Shown piece after piece: positions 1-13,962 of a stretch of DNA of 64,000 nt (positions are counted from its first letter, which is position 1; every line of letters begins with the position of its first letter). The position numbers and the translations under genes are program-made. The notes under the pieces are model-generated. The model did no database searches and had not been told where the DNA came from. It saw nothing but the letters and a program-made list of their open reading frames with translations. Source of the stretch: Auanema rhodensis (Eukaryota > Nematoda > Chromadorea > Rhabditida > Rhabditidae); the NCBI GenBank assembly GCA_964057225.1, contig OZ059898.1:12487767-12551766 (forward strand). Reading direction: 5' to 3'.

Positions 1-71
1 AAAAAACACGTTATTAACTATTAATTATATAAATATAAATAATAATAAATTTGAAAAAAAGAAGAACATAC

Positions 72-3000
72 TCCATCCATAATCTGATATCCTCGTTTAC
101 ATGTACATTTCTTCTCAGAATGATTGCATTCAGATCCACCGCTACATTCTTCACCGTTCGCACAGCTTTCACCAGCAGCAACTGAAATTCGATACAAAAT
201 TAAAAAATTCAATAATTTTGTACAACCGCTTGTTGTCAAAATGAAAAATAAAAATGAATTTGTTCTCAATGACGTGATTCAAATAAATATTATATTATGC
301 TAATTAGTATAGTTATATATACATATATAAGTTTTGTATATCAAATGCTTGAGCACGGACCTGTTGGACGGAAGACACATTGCTTATTCACTTCAATCTC
401 ATCCTCAGCACAAGAGCATCGTCCATTACGACAAGATGAGCCACCAACGCAAAGCTCGTTGTTGGAACATGGATATCCTGGATGTGAACGTAATCGTTCT
501 TGGCAAGTTTTTCCAATAATCTATAAAAAAATTTAAAATAATTCTCGAACATCACGGAATCGTTTCTGTACCATTTGAGTTTCTTTGATGCATTCACAAC
601 GATGTGTTGTCACATCACACTGTGATTCTCCAATACAATCTTCTCCATGTCCACATGTCTCTCCTGGTAAAGCTAAAACAATTTTGTTTTAATATCAATC
701 AAATATCTCGGAATGATCAAACCTGTTCGATGTTCAACACAAATATTGTTAAGAGGAGTCATTCCCAATGGACAAACACAGTGACCAGCTACACAGATTG
801 CTCCTCCACCACAAGATATTCCCACACGAATGCAATTGCCACCAATATCAACTAAGGAGGATATGTGGTCAAAACAAAAAAAAACAGAAAAGTGAAAAGG
901 TTAGATGAGATATTGTGAGACAAGCATGCAAATCAAACAGGTTAATGACCGTTTTTAGTGAATGTTGTTGGTGTTAGTGTTATGCTTTTGGGGGCTTTTC
1001 TTGTTGTGCTTGTTTGATTTATGGGTTTATTAGGCTTCTTGGCTAGTTTCTTTTTCATCAGCATCGTTGTTTGAGATTTCTGCAATAATTTTTTTGTGAT
1101 TAAGGTTGGAAAGATGAAGTGCGAACCTCTGATATAGGGCTTCGCATAAGTTTACGTTGGGACCAAAGGTTTTTGCAAGAACCATCGTTCATTTCTCCAA
1201 ACATACATTGACATCTGATTGAAATATGAGTAAGCTTGATAATAAAATTACGATTCTTACTTTTTCATTACACAGACACGTCCTTGATGACAATCCGCAT
1301 CGTAAGTACAACTGTTATCAGTTGGTGAGAGGGCAAACTGTTGTGTGCTAATACATAGTGATCCAACAGGTACAGTATCCTCTAAAATAGAAAAGTGTTA
1401 TCATTTAAGATCAAAAAATAAATTTAGTTTACCTGGACAAGTACATTGATTCCTACTGATATCACAAAAAGCACCTCCAGGGCATTGTTGCTTGCTATCA
1501 CACTGGCCCAAAGATGATCCAGAAGACCGGCATGTTCCTTGATTATTCACAGTTCCAAGTGGGCAAACACAAAAGCCATTTTGACAGTTTGATCCTCCAC
1601 TGCACATCTATAAAACAAGAGAAAGTTAGGTATAATCTAGGTTGTAACATACTTCTCCTTGAACACAAGATTGTCCTGGTGCTGCACTAACAGACTTCTG
1701 ACACACTCCATCAATAGGTTGAGATCCAGGAGGGCAGATGCAAATTTGACCAGAACAGAAGCTGCCACCAGCGCATACTTCTCCATTTGTGCAGCTGGAG
1801 CCTGGAGCTACCTGTGTTGCTGCACGACATTCTCCGGCAACAATAGCTAAGCCTGATGGACATTGACAAGTACCATTTACACAGACTGATAAGCCTAAAT
1901 GAAGGAAGAATAAGAAAATCATCTAATAAGATGTTTCGAACCTTGACACAGACTGTTGGCATCACAGGGCGAGCCAGCTGGAGAAGTTCGAACAGGCAGA
2001 CATTCGTTTTGAGAAGGATAAGTACCAAACGGACATTGGCATACACCGTTGATGCAGCTAGACTGTCCGCTGCATCGTTCAAAGCCTGTAGGACAAGGCT
2101 GCCCTGGACTAACTATAATATAACATAGCATACTTTGTGAATCAATTTCCATCTAAATTCTACCTGTTCTTGGGACCTGGCACTGCTGTTCGATGACTTG
2201 CTGATTGGATGGACAAGTGCAAATGTTGCTAAGGCATAAAGAACCACCTCCACAACTTACAGAAGGATTACAGGGACTATTAGGAGGTACTGTAACGTTA
2301 GGTGAAAGAGTTAAGTGTTAGAAGATAGTAGATAATGAATATAAGTGCTGTAGTTAGATGTTCAAAAAGTTATTTTTCTCATGCTTTTTCATAAATCGTT
2401 ACCTGTTTGTGGAGTAACACATTGGCCGTTTACAATCTGTCGTCCAATGGGACAGGTACAGTTGCCATTTGAACAGAACGATCCTCCAGTACATATTTGT
2501 CCTTCAGCACATGAATGTAATGGTGCTGATTCAGCTACAATATTTCAATTTAATTATATATTATAAATATATTGATATATAATACCATAAACACAGATAT
2601 TTCCTCGAGAAATCATTGCTTTTGGACATGTACAAACTCCATTCTGGCAACTGGAGCCACCAGTACATTGAGCATTTACAACACAGGAAGAATCGGGTGA
2701 AGCTTGTTCTAAGCATTCTCCTTCGAATTCAACTTGATTGATTCGGCAACCTGATTTGAATTTCAACTTAAGAATATCTGATATTCTAGTACCTGGCATA
2801 CAAATTCCTTTACTATTGATGATATAACCAGTTGGACATGATTGACTACATTTCGTTCCAGAAAATACCTTTAAAGCGATTAGTCAGAAATTAACTTGAT
2901 AAAACAGTTAAATTACCATTCCATTTGGACAGCGACACAAGCTACGATCACAGACCATTCCAGGGAAAATAGCATGACATTGAGATGAATAAAGACATTG

Positions 3001-6000
3001 ATCACCAGGTTGTACAGCTAAATAAGAATGAGATTATACTAATGATGTAATGATGTCATTTTATCTTACTTGGAAGACATTGTCCTGTAATTCCAGAATA
3101 TGTTTCTCCAGCAGAACAGTTGCGTCCACAAGTTCCATCAATAGCGATAGGATGGGATGGTGGACAAGTGCAAGTTTGTAAAAGACATGAAGATTCAGGA
3201 TATGCTGATATACATTGCAGGCTATGAGAACATCCTCGTGATCCAGGTGGTAATACTATAACATATAATATATATTTTCAAATTTATAATTAATAAATTA
3301 AATTATCAATTACCTTCCCTACATTCTCCAAGTTCAGATATGTAAATTGATCCTTTCTTTGTACATTGATTATCAATGAAAGTACATCCACTACCACTTC
3401 TGCTCATTCCATACATACATTGACAGCGAAGCCGAAGACAGAATGCACCAGTTTCAGAAGCAGCACATTGTTGTGAGTATTGACATGGCTCTCCGGGTAA
3501 TTGAACTATAAATTTCAATAATTTCTCATTTCAATACAGTTTCAATAAAATAAGTAGATGGATTATCTGGTTATTATTATTTTTTTTTTGTAAAACTGAG
3601 TGACCCAATAGAAATTTTATTTGATTTTCGTACCTGTCATACATGATCCTGTTTCGGTGACGTATGTTTGACCAGGTGGACACGAACCCGCTGGTTGAAC
3701 AGCTTAATATCATAGTTAGATAATAAATAATAATAGTTATATATAGAATAATAATAATAATATATATAGAAGAATCTTTGGAAGATCAAGTTTTAAGTAT
3801 TCAAGTTGAAACATACCTGTTCCACTTGCAATGCAGGTTGTTCCAGCATTTAAAGCTCCTTGAGTGCAGCGACAAACTCCATCACAGTAGGCTAACGGAT
3901 AACCAGCACAGTCAGAATCAGCAGAACAGATTGTATCTTAAGTATGATAAAGTACGTGATGAAGATGTTTTTTGACTAGATTACCTGGAGCAAGACTAAC
4001 AACGGAATTTGATGCTGGACTATAACGTCTTCTATAGAAGTTATTTGAATGCCTATCACGCTGTTGGAAGAGATGGCGTCCAAATTGGTCATCAGAGAGA
4101 ATAACATTAGAAGCCGCAGAAGCTGAAACATATAAAACAACTGATAAGTAATCTCAGTTTTTTAGAGTTTTTAATTTGGAAACTACAGCTATCATTAGAG
4201 ATTTCAAAAAAGAATTCAAATGAGTTACCTATTAGAATAGTTAGCAACCTATTCATGAGAAGACTTTTGAGCTAAATGAGTCTTAAACCCAATGATTCAT
4301 GTATGTTACAACTATTCACATGTGACAACTTTGAGGGAAAAAATGAAAAAGACAGGTGACGATTATGACAATTTGATGATGGATATGTTAAAATGAAACT
4401 AATGATTCATAAAATTCTTTTTTTTTTCTTTTCAAAATAATAATCTTTTCAATAATCACGTATTCTCATATTCTTTATAATACAAATTACTTACGAATAA
4501 CACAGGTTTGTTGATGAGCTAACATTCCAAATGGACAGATACATTGCTTATTAACATCACATTCAGCTCCGGGAAATCCTTTGTTACATTGTCGTGAATC
4601 TTCACATCCATATTGTCCAGGATAAACAGCTAAATATATAATTTATAAAAATGTAAAAGTAAATCTTCAAAGTCTTTTAATTCTTTTTTTTAGAGAAAAA
4701 ATAAAAGTTTACATGGTTATCTAAGCAACTTTGAAGAAAATAACGCTATATAGTTACATCAAAACGACAATGTTTCTTGTTTTAAAATATTTAAACTGAT
4801 CATTTTTTTAGTAATGATCCCTTTTATCTCTTGAAATAGTTTCTAATATCAACAACGTATCGAAAGAGGGAAACGAAAGATGAACCTTTCAAGAGATTGA
4901 GAGAGAAAGAGGAAGAGAGAGATATTGCTGAAGAAAAAGAAAGATAGTTAGATATGGTTAAAGAGAGATAAATCACTTATAAACGCCATTAAATCTCTCA
5001 ATTAGGGAAAGAGTTGGCAAACCGTTTCAAGAGGTACTGTATAGATATAAGCTGAGTGAGTCCTTAGGTCAAGCGGCTGGCTTCAAAACATCTTAACGCT
5101 ACTTTTCGTTGCCGCCTCTTGACCATATTAATAAAACATTTATTTGAGATAAAAAAATTTTTTTTTTGGCAACTCTCTCTTGCACTGATGTCTAACAAGA
5201 ACTTCTCTAGCTTTAGTAGTTCTCAAACATCATATAAGCATTCTGTTGTGAGCACAACGCAACAACACACATAGTTGTTATAAGAGAAATGCAGAAGAAG
5301 AGAGAAAAAGAAACAAAAGTTAAAATAAAGACAAGAAATTGAAGAAAAAAATATTTCAAACCTGGTTCACATGATGTTCCAATATCTACGTGTGTGCTAA
5401 GACACATGCAAATTGAAAATGATGAGCAGAATTCTCCTTGAGTTTTACAATCATTACCACTTCGACATGGTCGTCCAAGAGTTCGACCTGAAAAGTTTAT
5501 ATATTTTAAATTAAAATAGAAAAAGTTTTGAATTTTCTATTGATTTTCATATTATTAAAACAAGTTTTATAAATAGGTTCACGTTTCGACCTACACGTGA
5601 GTAACTTTACGTAGAAAGTAGAGAAGGCATTTCCTTTAACAATTACAAGTTGATCGGTTGAATTCGTTTAAAACATATTATTAATAATAATAATATATAT
5701 AATTAATATTATTATTTTATTTTTTATTTCAAACTAAAGCTAAAGTTCATCATCAATTTTTTTTTTTTGGAAGAATAGTTTAAAATGTAATTGATTATTT
5801 GACTAAGGTACCAGCTTGAAATGAATAAGCAGCTAAAGCATCAATAGCAGCAACAACGGATTTGTTTCTCCAAAAATAGATTTTTGTACGAAAATGAAAG
5901 AAAAAAGAAAAGTAGGAGAGTATTATTGTATGAAACATATCCCTTATTTTGCCAATACAATGTGTCAAAAGAAAAAAAATATTAAGCAAACAAAGGTCAT

Positions 6001-6529
6001 GACTTGATTTGCAGCCAAATAAAAGCGGAAAGAGCTTTGATGCAATACTTCAAAAAATTATTACTGACTGTAATGATAAGACATATAAGATATAGTTAGT
6101 TAAATATTTTGAAAGAAAGTTCATTCAGTATAGTACTGTATATATGAAAAATTCTTATTTCCGGAAGAATTATCATAAAGCTTCAAAGCTGAACGTGGAA
6201 TTATAAAGAATAACAACTACTTACTTTCATCTTTTGGTATACAACTACCATTTACGTGCTGCGAAAAGTTTGAGCAAAGACAGAGACCTTCAATGCAATT
6301 AGCATTCTTATTTTGGCATGGAACTCGTCCTTCTGAGCATGGCCCTCCTATTTCGCCCGAGGCTATAGAACTTGTGAGTGAGGGTTTAACTGAAAGATTC
6401 AACATATTAATGTGAAATTAAGAGAAATAAATGGTTATTTTGAATATTAACTGTGAAAAAAATTAGAAACTTACCATAGAGTGCAATTAGTAATAAGATC
6501 AGCGACGATGCCGCCATCTGTATGGTCAT
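72..6529 (-). CDS. Large secreted EB-module (EGF-like) repeat protein, 3' end missing
   Basis: Exons read on the minus strand: 6475-6529, 6225-6389, 5362-5487, 4495-4629, 3985-4122, 3817-3936, 3634-3702, 3314-3505, 3070-3255, 2917-3017, 2793-2868, 2586-2750, 2403-2534, 2164-2289, 1942-2112, 1653-1894, 1433-1607, 1261-1381, 1156-1214, 723-851, 572-672, 361-520, 72-181. They join in one frame of about 1018 codons with no stop, so the gene runs off the left edge. The first exon encodes a signal peptide ([18 protein letters not shown]). The rest is a chain of modules of about 40-50 residues with the pattern C-x-NGE-x-C-x-GGS-x-C-x-G-x-C-x-CP-G, typical of the EB module and related EGF-like repeats of nematode secreted or matrix proteins. 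Most introns are phase 1 and many exons carry one module. The exon at 3985-4122 has no Cys and holds a basic stretch (YRRRYSP), perhaps a processed linker. The donor at 360 (GTCCGT) is unusual, but the phase fits. The ligand or partner cannot be told from sequence. Confidence 0.85.
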
Positions 6530-7608
6530 CGTCCACTACGACTGATAGAGACTAGCCGATCTGTGCCTCTTCTCTCTACCAAATCTAAAAGCCTAAAATA
6601 GCTATATCTATGAAATAATTGAGAGTAAAAAAGATATAAAACACAAAATAGTATACAAAATAAAGAGATTGTAGACAGTAACAAGAGTAGAAATAGAAAG
6701 GAAAGGGTGGGTGGGGACAGTAGGGAGAAAGGCAGAAAAGAGAGGGGGGTCATACAAATAATCCAAGCTCTTACTAAAGAGTCTGTCAGAGAGATATATA
6801 GATAGAGCAATTTAGGGAAATAGATTAGAAGAAGAGACTATCATCTCATCTTTTGGTCTATAACAATCTAATTCTCTTAATAAGCTCTTATCTATGAGCT
6901 GCAATTTGTTTGGACACCTAACATAACACAAAAGCGATTTGATGGCTCTCTTCCAATCTCGCATTGCTATCCTCATCTTTCGCATTATCTCTCTATATAA
7001 GGTATTCCGGGCTATCTAGCTTTGAATTTGTATGTTGTTGTATATTCTCAAACTGTCTGTCTATTACTTACTCAAACCTATGTCTGTCTGAGTAATAACA
7101 TCGAACCTTATATACTATTAGAACAGACAGATCAGAAGATACACTTGATCATGAGTAGTAATAAACGAGATATACTGTAACTAATTTTTAATATTTGTCT
7201 TGTAAATACAATAAAAAAATTTTTTTTTATAAATAACAACTTGATGAATCAGCAGAAATATTATTGAATGATGATCAATCAATCAAATTTAAGAAAATGC
7301 TGCTATTTCTCGGTGAGAAAAAAAAACTTTCTGGGTGTCATTCTTTCAAAGATGCATTTTCTTTGATATTTCCCTATTTCAAATTTTTATTTTAGACGAT
7401 GATGAAGTGATGGAAGTACAGATGAATAAGAAACAAGTGTTTCAACTATTCTTTTTGTCAATTAAATGATCATTAATCAATTAATTTATGTTGTATATTT
7501 TGTATTTAAAACATATTGCTATGTCATCCATTATTGCTTACAAACTGAAAATGTGGTAGCAGATTGAAAAAAAACTTTGATGTAAGCGCCAGAACATCAT
7601 TTTCTTCA

Positions 7609-7694
<86 letters not shown>

Positions 7695-9080
7695 TTCCTT
7701 CACTTCCTCCCTCACACTGTCTGAGTTTACAACACTAATTACTCTAAACAACTGACCATACGAATATCCAAAAAATCTTAATCGATACATCTTTTTAATA
7801 CAAATAATGTTGGTAAGATCATAGCAATGTAATAATAATCAATATATGTTATTGGATAATAAAATAAAGTTCAAAGAAGTTAATTATGAAAATAGATGTG
7901 TCAGTCAAACTAATGAAATATCTGAAATATGCTTAAGCTTAAGCTTTATTAGATTGTTAAGTCATTGTGTTTTCTTTTAAATTCTCTCATTTAGTCGTTA
8001 ATGCTTTATGTTCAAGTTTCTCTGAGTTATATAAGAAATGAATAAATCTGTTTTTATTTGATCTATCTTCTGTTATTTTAAATATTATTCATCAATCTTT
8101 TGTTTTTTTTTTCAATAAAAATATTTTTTTTCAAATTAAACTTTTTTTTGGTCTGAAAAACAGAATGTATTACATTGTTTGATTAGTTTTGTAGCCTGTT
8201 AAATGACTAATGTAGCTGATAATTTGAAAAAATTAGTGGAATCCTCTATTGACAACAGTTGTCTTTACAACACGATATCGCAAAATTTTGGAAAAGTGGT
8301 TGAAACTCTGTTTTAGACTTTAATTTGAAAAGAGATATAGATAGTTGGAAGATTTTTCAGTTATTTATGAGAATCGGATAAAATTTATTTTAGTAAATTA
8401 AAATGAAAATGAAAATGAAAAAGATTAGAATAGCGTTCGGACGATCTTTCGTTGCTTCCAACCCCATCTCATACCTCAGCAACCTCCCCCTCTCCCACTT
8501 CTCTCATCTTTTCTATGTATACTTTCATTCCACTACTACTACTACTTCAATTTTTTTTTAGTTCTATAAGAAAATTTTACAAGAATTTTAAACATTCTTT
8601 CAAACATATTGCTCTTCTACTCTTTAAATTCATGAAAATTATGTCTGAATTTATTTTTTTTCTTTTAAAAACTTTATTTTAATACTCAACTTCCGATTAC
8701 AACAATTACTTTTCGTGGCGTTTTCTCTATCCATTATTTCTTTCTTAAAAGATTTTGGAATTGAAGTCGAAAGACATTCTTCTCAAACGTTAAGAACTAC
8801 GAACTTATTCTATTCAAATGTGAGCTTTCCCCAGCTTTTACTAGCTTTTTATGATTGAATATTGCAAAAATTGAATGTTCTAATATTTTTTTTTCTAATT
8901 TCTTTTAGATTTTTTAGAAAAAAAATTGTTTTCGTTCTGGGAGAGATGTTCGATAAATGTTCTTATATCAACGGACATAATAGATACAGCCCTATTAGGA
9001 TGCAAAAGCTAAATAGCCTCAAGCCATATGGATATTAAGCTTGATTAGATTTCTTCATTCGTTATAAGTTTGTACCTAAA
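6530..9080. other. Non-coding stretch upstream of the EB-module gene
   Basis: No supported gene. The first 500 bases are purine-rich on the + strand, as in introns and flanks of minus-strand genes, and probably contain the promoter of the EB-module gene. After about 7600 the strand bias flips to pyrimidine-rich. Open frames here are SLSL-type or RERE-type translations of the CT repeat. Confidence 0.6.
7613..7689. repeat. (CT)n microsatellite, about 77 bp
   Basis: Uninterrupted CT dinucleotides on the + strand. This is the longest pure dinucleotide tract in the window and a likely site of length polymorphism or assembly error. Confidence 0.97.
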
Positions 9081-9097
9081 ATAGCAGATTTGACAGC

Positions 9098-9304
9098 GTG
9101 TTTATGGAGAAACTGAAGGGACATCCTGATGTTGAGCTATTTATCCAACTGCCCGACTCTTTCAACTTAAAAGTTTTAATCTCCCACAAATATTTCCAAA
9201 TATTAACAAATTGTTTCAAGAATAAAGAAAATGTTTCTGTGAATCTATCTTGTACGGATATTCCATTCAAAAAGTTTTTTTTATATAAAATCTTAGATCC
9301 CTGA
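9098..9304 (+). pseudogene. Possible BTB/POZ-like fragment
   Basis: A single 68-codon frame stands alone in a gene-poor region. Its order of residues resembles a BTB domain: a DVELFI strand near residue 11, then FNLKVLISHKYFQIL, then a KENVSVNL strand, then a DIPFKKFFLYKIL helix. This matches the usual pattern of DV-strand, H-x-x-YF helix, E-x-x-V-x-L strand and F-x-x-F helix. It ends early at a TGA, before the last helices of a normal BTB fold, and I found no in-frame neighbouring exons with good splice sites. It could be a decayed MATH/BTB-type copy, a terminal exon of an unseen gene, or chance. Confidence 0.25.
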
Positions 9305-9606
9305 GGCTATTTGAATATGTTTAATTTCATGTTTATCAAAAATATCCGTTTCAATTTTTCTAAAAATAACTTTTTTCAATGACAATTGTAGTTTGGAAGG
9401 ACAATTTTTAACTGACCACACACACACTGTTCACTATTATAATAATAAATGAAAATAATAATAATAATAATATATCTTAAGATAGATTCAAGACCCCACA
9501 TTGTGATTTTATGAATAGTGAGATGTTAGTCTATGTGTCACTTTCCCTCCTTTTCCGTCAGTCTTTTTCCTTTACATTCTCATTTCACATCTTAATCTAT
9601 CCTCAC

Positions 9607-9637
<31 letters not shown>

Positions 9638-11321
9638 AATAACACAACTAACGTGTCCGTCAAGCACTTTCCACTGAATTCAGAATTTCGTATTGTTCGT
9701 CAGCGTATTCTCTAATTTTATGTGTTGTTCCTAGCGGAACAGCAATCTCTTGTATTCTTACATCGGGACATAATGCTCATAGACTGGAGCTATAGTTTCT
9801 AAACCTTACGGAGTTTGATACCCAATTCCGCTGACTAGCGTCGATGAAAGCTTTCCTCTTTCTTCCTTTCTCTCTCTCTCTCTTTCTTTCGCTTCCCTGC
9901 TTCTATCTATATCTCAGTAAGTCCTAAGGGCATTTCCAATTTGCATCATCAGCTTGGTTACATTAGGGTTATGTCCTGAGGCTTGAACGGCTTTGGATAT
10001 GTTGTTGCTCTGGATTTGTTCTTTCATTTAGCCATATGCTACATCATTTTCCTTTTCTGTCATATTTATTCTCATATATCCCACAGTTGAAACTCCTTTC
10101 TTACCTCAACAACGCTCGTTCGCTCCAGGCTAAATCGGTTCATTTCCGGAACAGCAATTGTCGCTCTGTCAAACGAACCTTATGAGCATATACGTCAGTC
10201 CTCTACCTAAAACTCTGAACTATCCATATAAAGTATTTTCTTCTCTTAACCTTAATAACTGTCTTTAAAACAAAACACCAAACCTTTAGTTAACTTGTTC
10301 TTTTTGTCATTTTCCACAATCACCCACAGACATACACACACGCACATAGACATATACACAAAACTTTGTCTGAGACGAACATATCGTCTATTATTCATAT
10401 TTTTCATATACATAAATCCCCCTGAGGCTATATGTGGTGTCATAGATGGTCGGCACAAGATACTCGTTGATGGACATTCTGTGAGATGTTGAGCGAGACT
10501 TAAGCTCAACGATTCCTTCACTCTAGGTCTTGAACAGATTGCCCAAAACTTTTTCGCATATGATTTACGGGTCCCGGAGCGAAACAATGTTCGCTTTTCT
10601 ATGAAAATGAGAAGAGTGATCCGCTAATTGTCTCCTTGGGCCATAGGCTGTTAGCTGTTCGTCGAACAAAACTATTGTGGTACGAGCAAAAAATCGAAGA
10701 GGTAAAACGTATAGTCTCAATCATTTACGGTGTTTATTTGAATGGAAACAAAATTACTTAAGAGGTTCCTGTTTATACAAGAAGCTTAATAATTCTTTTC
10801 ATTTTCCTTTCTTTCTCAAAAAAAAATTGGATAAAGGAAAAAAACAAAATAGATGTTTAATCTTATATTTATTAATAACTCAAGCTTCACTCATTATATT
10901 AAAGCTGATCATATCAAATGCAAAAAAATCAAAAAAAAATAAATTTTCAATCACTAAATCATATCTCAAATTGCTTTCAATTTTCTAACTTAATAGAACA
11001 AGCTATTATTTACTTTTCGAAGTTTTAAACAAAGAAATTCATTCTATTTTAAAATTTTATATTTTTATCTCCATTTTCTTAGTTGATTTCACTCATATGT
11101 CAATTTTTCTCCCTCTTTGCATTCCGATTCTGACGAGTAAAAGTGATAGTTCTTAGACTTTTCACGACAAGTGACAACATTCTTCTATTTTTATTAGTTT
11201 TTTTTACAAATCTTTTCCTCTTTTTGTATTTGGTAAATTCCACAGAAGTCATCATCATCATCATCTTCATCTCATTTATACTTTTAATTTCTAGTTAATT
11301 CTTATAACATCATCTGAATAC

Positions 11322-11354
11322 TTTATAATACTATATACTATATAGTATTATAAA
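11322..11354. repeat. Perfect 14-bp hairpin, AT-rich
   Basis: TTTATAATACTATA at 11322-11335 is followed by a five-base loop and its exact reverse complement at 11341-11354. It contains almost only A and T, so it may be a chance cruciform rather than an RNA gene. Confidence 0.8.
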
Positions 11355-11592
11355 TAAAAATTAAAGTGGACACAATTGATTGAATATAACAAACGAAAAA
11401 ACTTGTTCCATTTACATTTTAAAAGATATAATGAGAAGGAAAAAAGAAGAAGAAGAATTATGCATTTATGAAAGAGACAATTTACTTGATGAGGCTTGTT
11501 ATCATTTGTCTTTTCATCATTCTTCTAACACTCATTTCTTGTTTATATCTTCAATTTCATGTTGTGATTCACGTATTACTCTCAGGGAAGAA

Positions 11593-11670
11593 TTTCACGT
11601 AAGAGTTTCACGTAAGAGTTTCACGTAAGAGTTTCACGTAAGAGTTTCACGTAAGAGTTTCACGTAAGAT
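11593..11670. repeat. Tandem repeat, 6 copies of 13 bp
   Basis: Six head-to-tail copies of TTTCACGTAAGAG begin at 11593, 11606, 11619, 11632, 11645 and 11658, with essentially no change between copies. The unit contains the TTTCACGTAA motif found dispersed elsewhere in the window. Confidence 0.95.
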
Positions 11671-13930
11671 GCGTGTATATCATCAAATGATGAATAGAAG
11701 TTTAAACCAAATAGACTATGATGAACGGTTGATCTTTAAAAAATGAAACTTTTCACATTTTTACTTTCTATGTTGAACATTTCCACTTTTCTCATTCTGC
11801 ACCTAATCAATCATCTACATTTATCTCAATCCCATTTTCTTTTTCCTGTTGTTCTAGTGTTTGAAATTCTTTATATAAAACTTAGAATTATATGTATTTT
11901 TATCTCAGAACATTTGACCTACATATATACATATACATATATATATATATGTACTATGCTATATTATGCTCTAACTATGCGGTATCTGTTGTATAGCACA
12001 AAAGAATCATGTCCCAGCTCATAAATCTGTCCATAGTTTTTATATAAAAGCAACCTTTCACCGCTGCTATATGTACTGTAGATGTTGAATTACAACTTCA
12101 CAAAAAGTAGGCAACCTTTTCAGAATACCAAGGATGCTGTTCTCTAATTCTATGTGTGACTAATTACCTCAATATTCTTTAACATCGTTTGAGTTTGGAA
12201 AAAAAACTGTTAGAGGATTGTAATGAGTAAAAGAATATAAATTATTTGTTATAGATTATTACATTTAATTTTATATTTTTATATTACATAGTTAATAGAG
12301 CAAAAATCGGTGACCATTTTTCATATATAGTTATGCATCTGCTTCAAGTATATACGTGATTCTACTCTTCTTTCTATCTTCTTTTCTCATCCTTTCTATC
12401 TCTTGTTCTTACTTTATTTTCCATTTTTTCTTCTCACTTTTCCACAATTTCACCGTTTGATCTGTTGCCCCCTTGGTGCCTGCTGTAATACACACCCTCA
12501 GACCTCTCTTCCTTCATCTTCCTGTTGTTTTTGAAAAGAGACGAATGAGAGAAAAAGAAATGGAAAGAGAGATGGGAAAGGAGAGTATACCGACATTTCC
12601 CAAGCTGCCAGAGAACGACCCTGTCTCTGCTCAATTCCATTGGCATCCTAATTCCTAACTCTTTCTGCAACAAGTTGAGCAGTCGTTCTCAAGTTCTTTT
12701 CACCTTCTCATCATTCATATCAGTCAGATCACTCATTTAACTCATTTCTTTATATTTCGCAATGTCTTTCCACGTAGTACAAGACAAAGCTGATGTGCTG
12801 CTCATATGATCTTTACTTCGTTGTCACATCGTTCGAACAAACTCTCATTAATCCTCGTTAACCGAACCTTGTTCCATGTACTCGCATTACATGCTTTATC
12901 CATACTTTCTTAGACTTAATCAGGTGAAGCTTCTCTAATTATTTGTGTTCCATCATGCACAAACTAACATCATTTCATAAGCATAAACACATACTTAGTA
13001 TAGCTTTGCTTTCGAAATACAACAACCTCACAAATATATGCAGAAGTCTTAAAAAAATTTTGACCAAAATAAGAAAAGTGAAGAACGTATTTCTTTTATC
13101 CTTTTTCCCTTTATTCATTTTCTCACCCACTATTTCCTCTTCACTTCTTACCCTCCTCTCTCTCTTACCCTCCTTTTTCATTTCTCTTCTACCTATTCTC
13201 TCTATCTTCATTTCTCTCTTACTTGTTTTAGTTATTTTTCTGAATTTTAAATGATCAGCTTTACTAATGGCAGAGACACTTCTTATCTTCGTGTGGTCGA
13301 TGCGTTCCGAACACTGCGAATTTTTTTTTCAACTTTTTTGCCGTTTGGACGATTGACATGGCCATTGCAACCAATCTGTTTAATCGTTTCCACTTTACTT
13401 TTAGTCATTTCAACAGTCATATCTAAACTTTATTTGAAAGAAAAAAGAAAAGTTTTTTTCTTGATCATAGATTCTTTATTTCTCCCGAATTATGACAGCA
13501 AATTAGCTTCAACTGTGAAACTACTGTTGTTATATAAACAAAAGGAATGAATTACTTATAAAAAAACTTTTGAGACAATCATTCCATTAGTCAGTTCTTC
13601 ATCATGTACCTTAGTAATCATTGTACATTGGAGGTTGAAACATCATTTTCCCATCAAATAACTAAAAAGAAAAAATTATTTTTCGTTGAAAAATAAATGA
13701 AAAAGTGCTTAAGATTAGAAGAACAAACTGAACTTAAGTTCATTGATCAATTCATTTTAATTCAAACAACTATTTGATTTTAAATTTTTGTTATTATGAG
13801 CATTCACTTATATTTTAGATAATTATTATTTTAATTTATGAATAAATTTAAAATTAAACATTAATTATATGTACAGATCTTCTATACTATTTTAAAAGTT
13901 TTCTTTTTGAAAAATACCCTTTATATTCAA

Positions 13931-13962
<32 letters not shown>

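Noticed and set aside
7524-7790. Long RERERE and SLSLSL frames on both strands
   Set aside because: Translations of the (CT)n microsatellite.
11593-11670. CRISPR-like array
   Set aside because: Units are contiguous 13-mers with no spacers, and the genome is eukaryotic.
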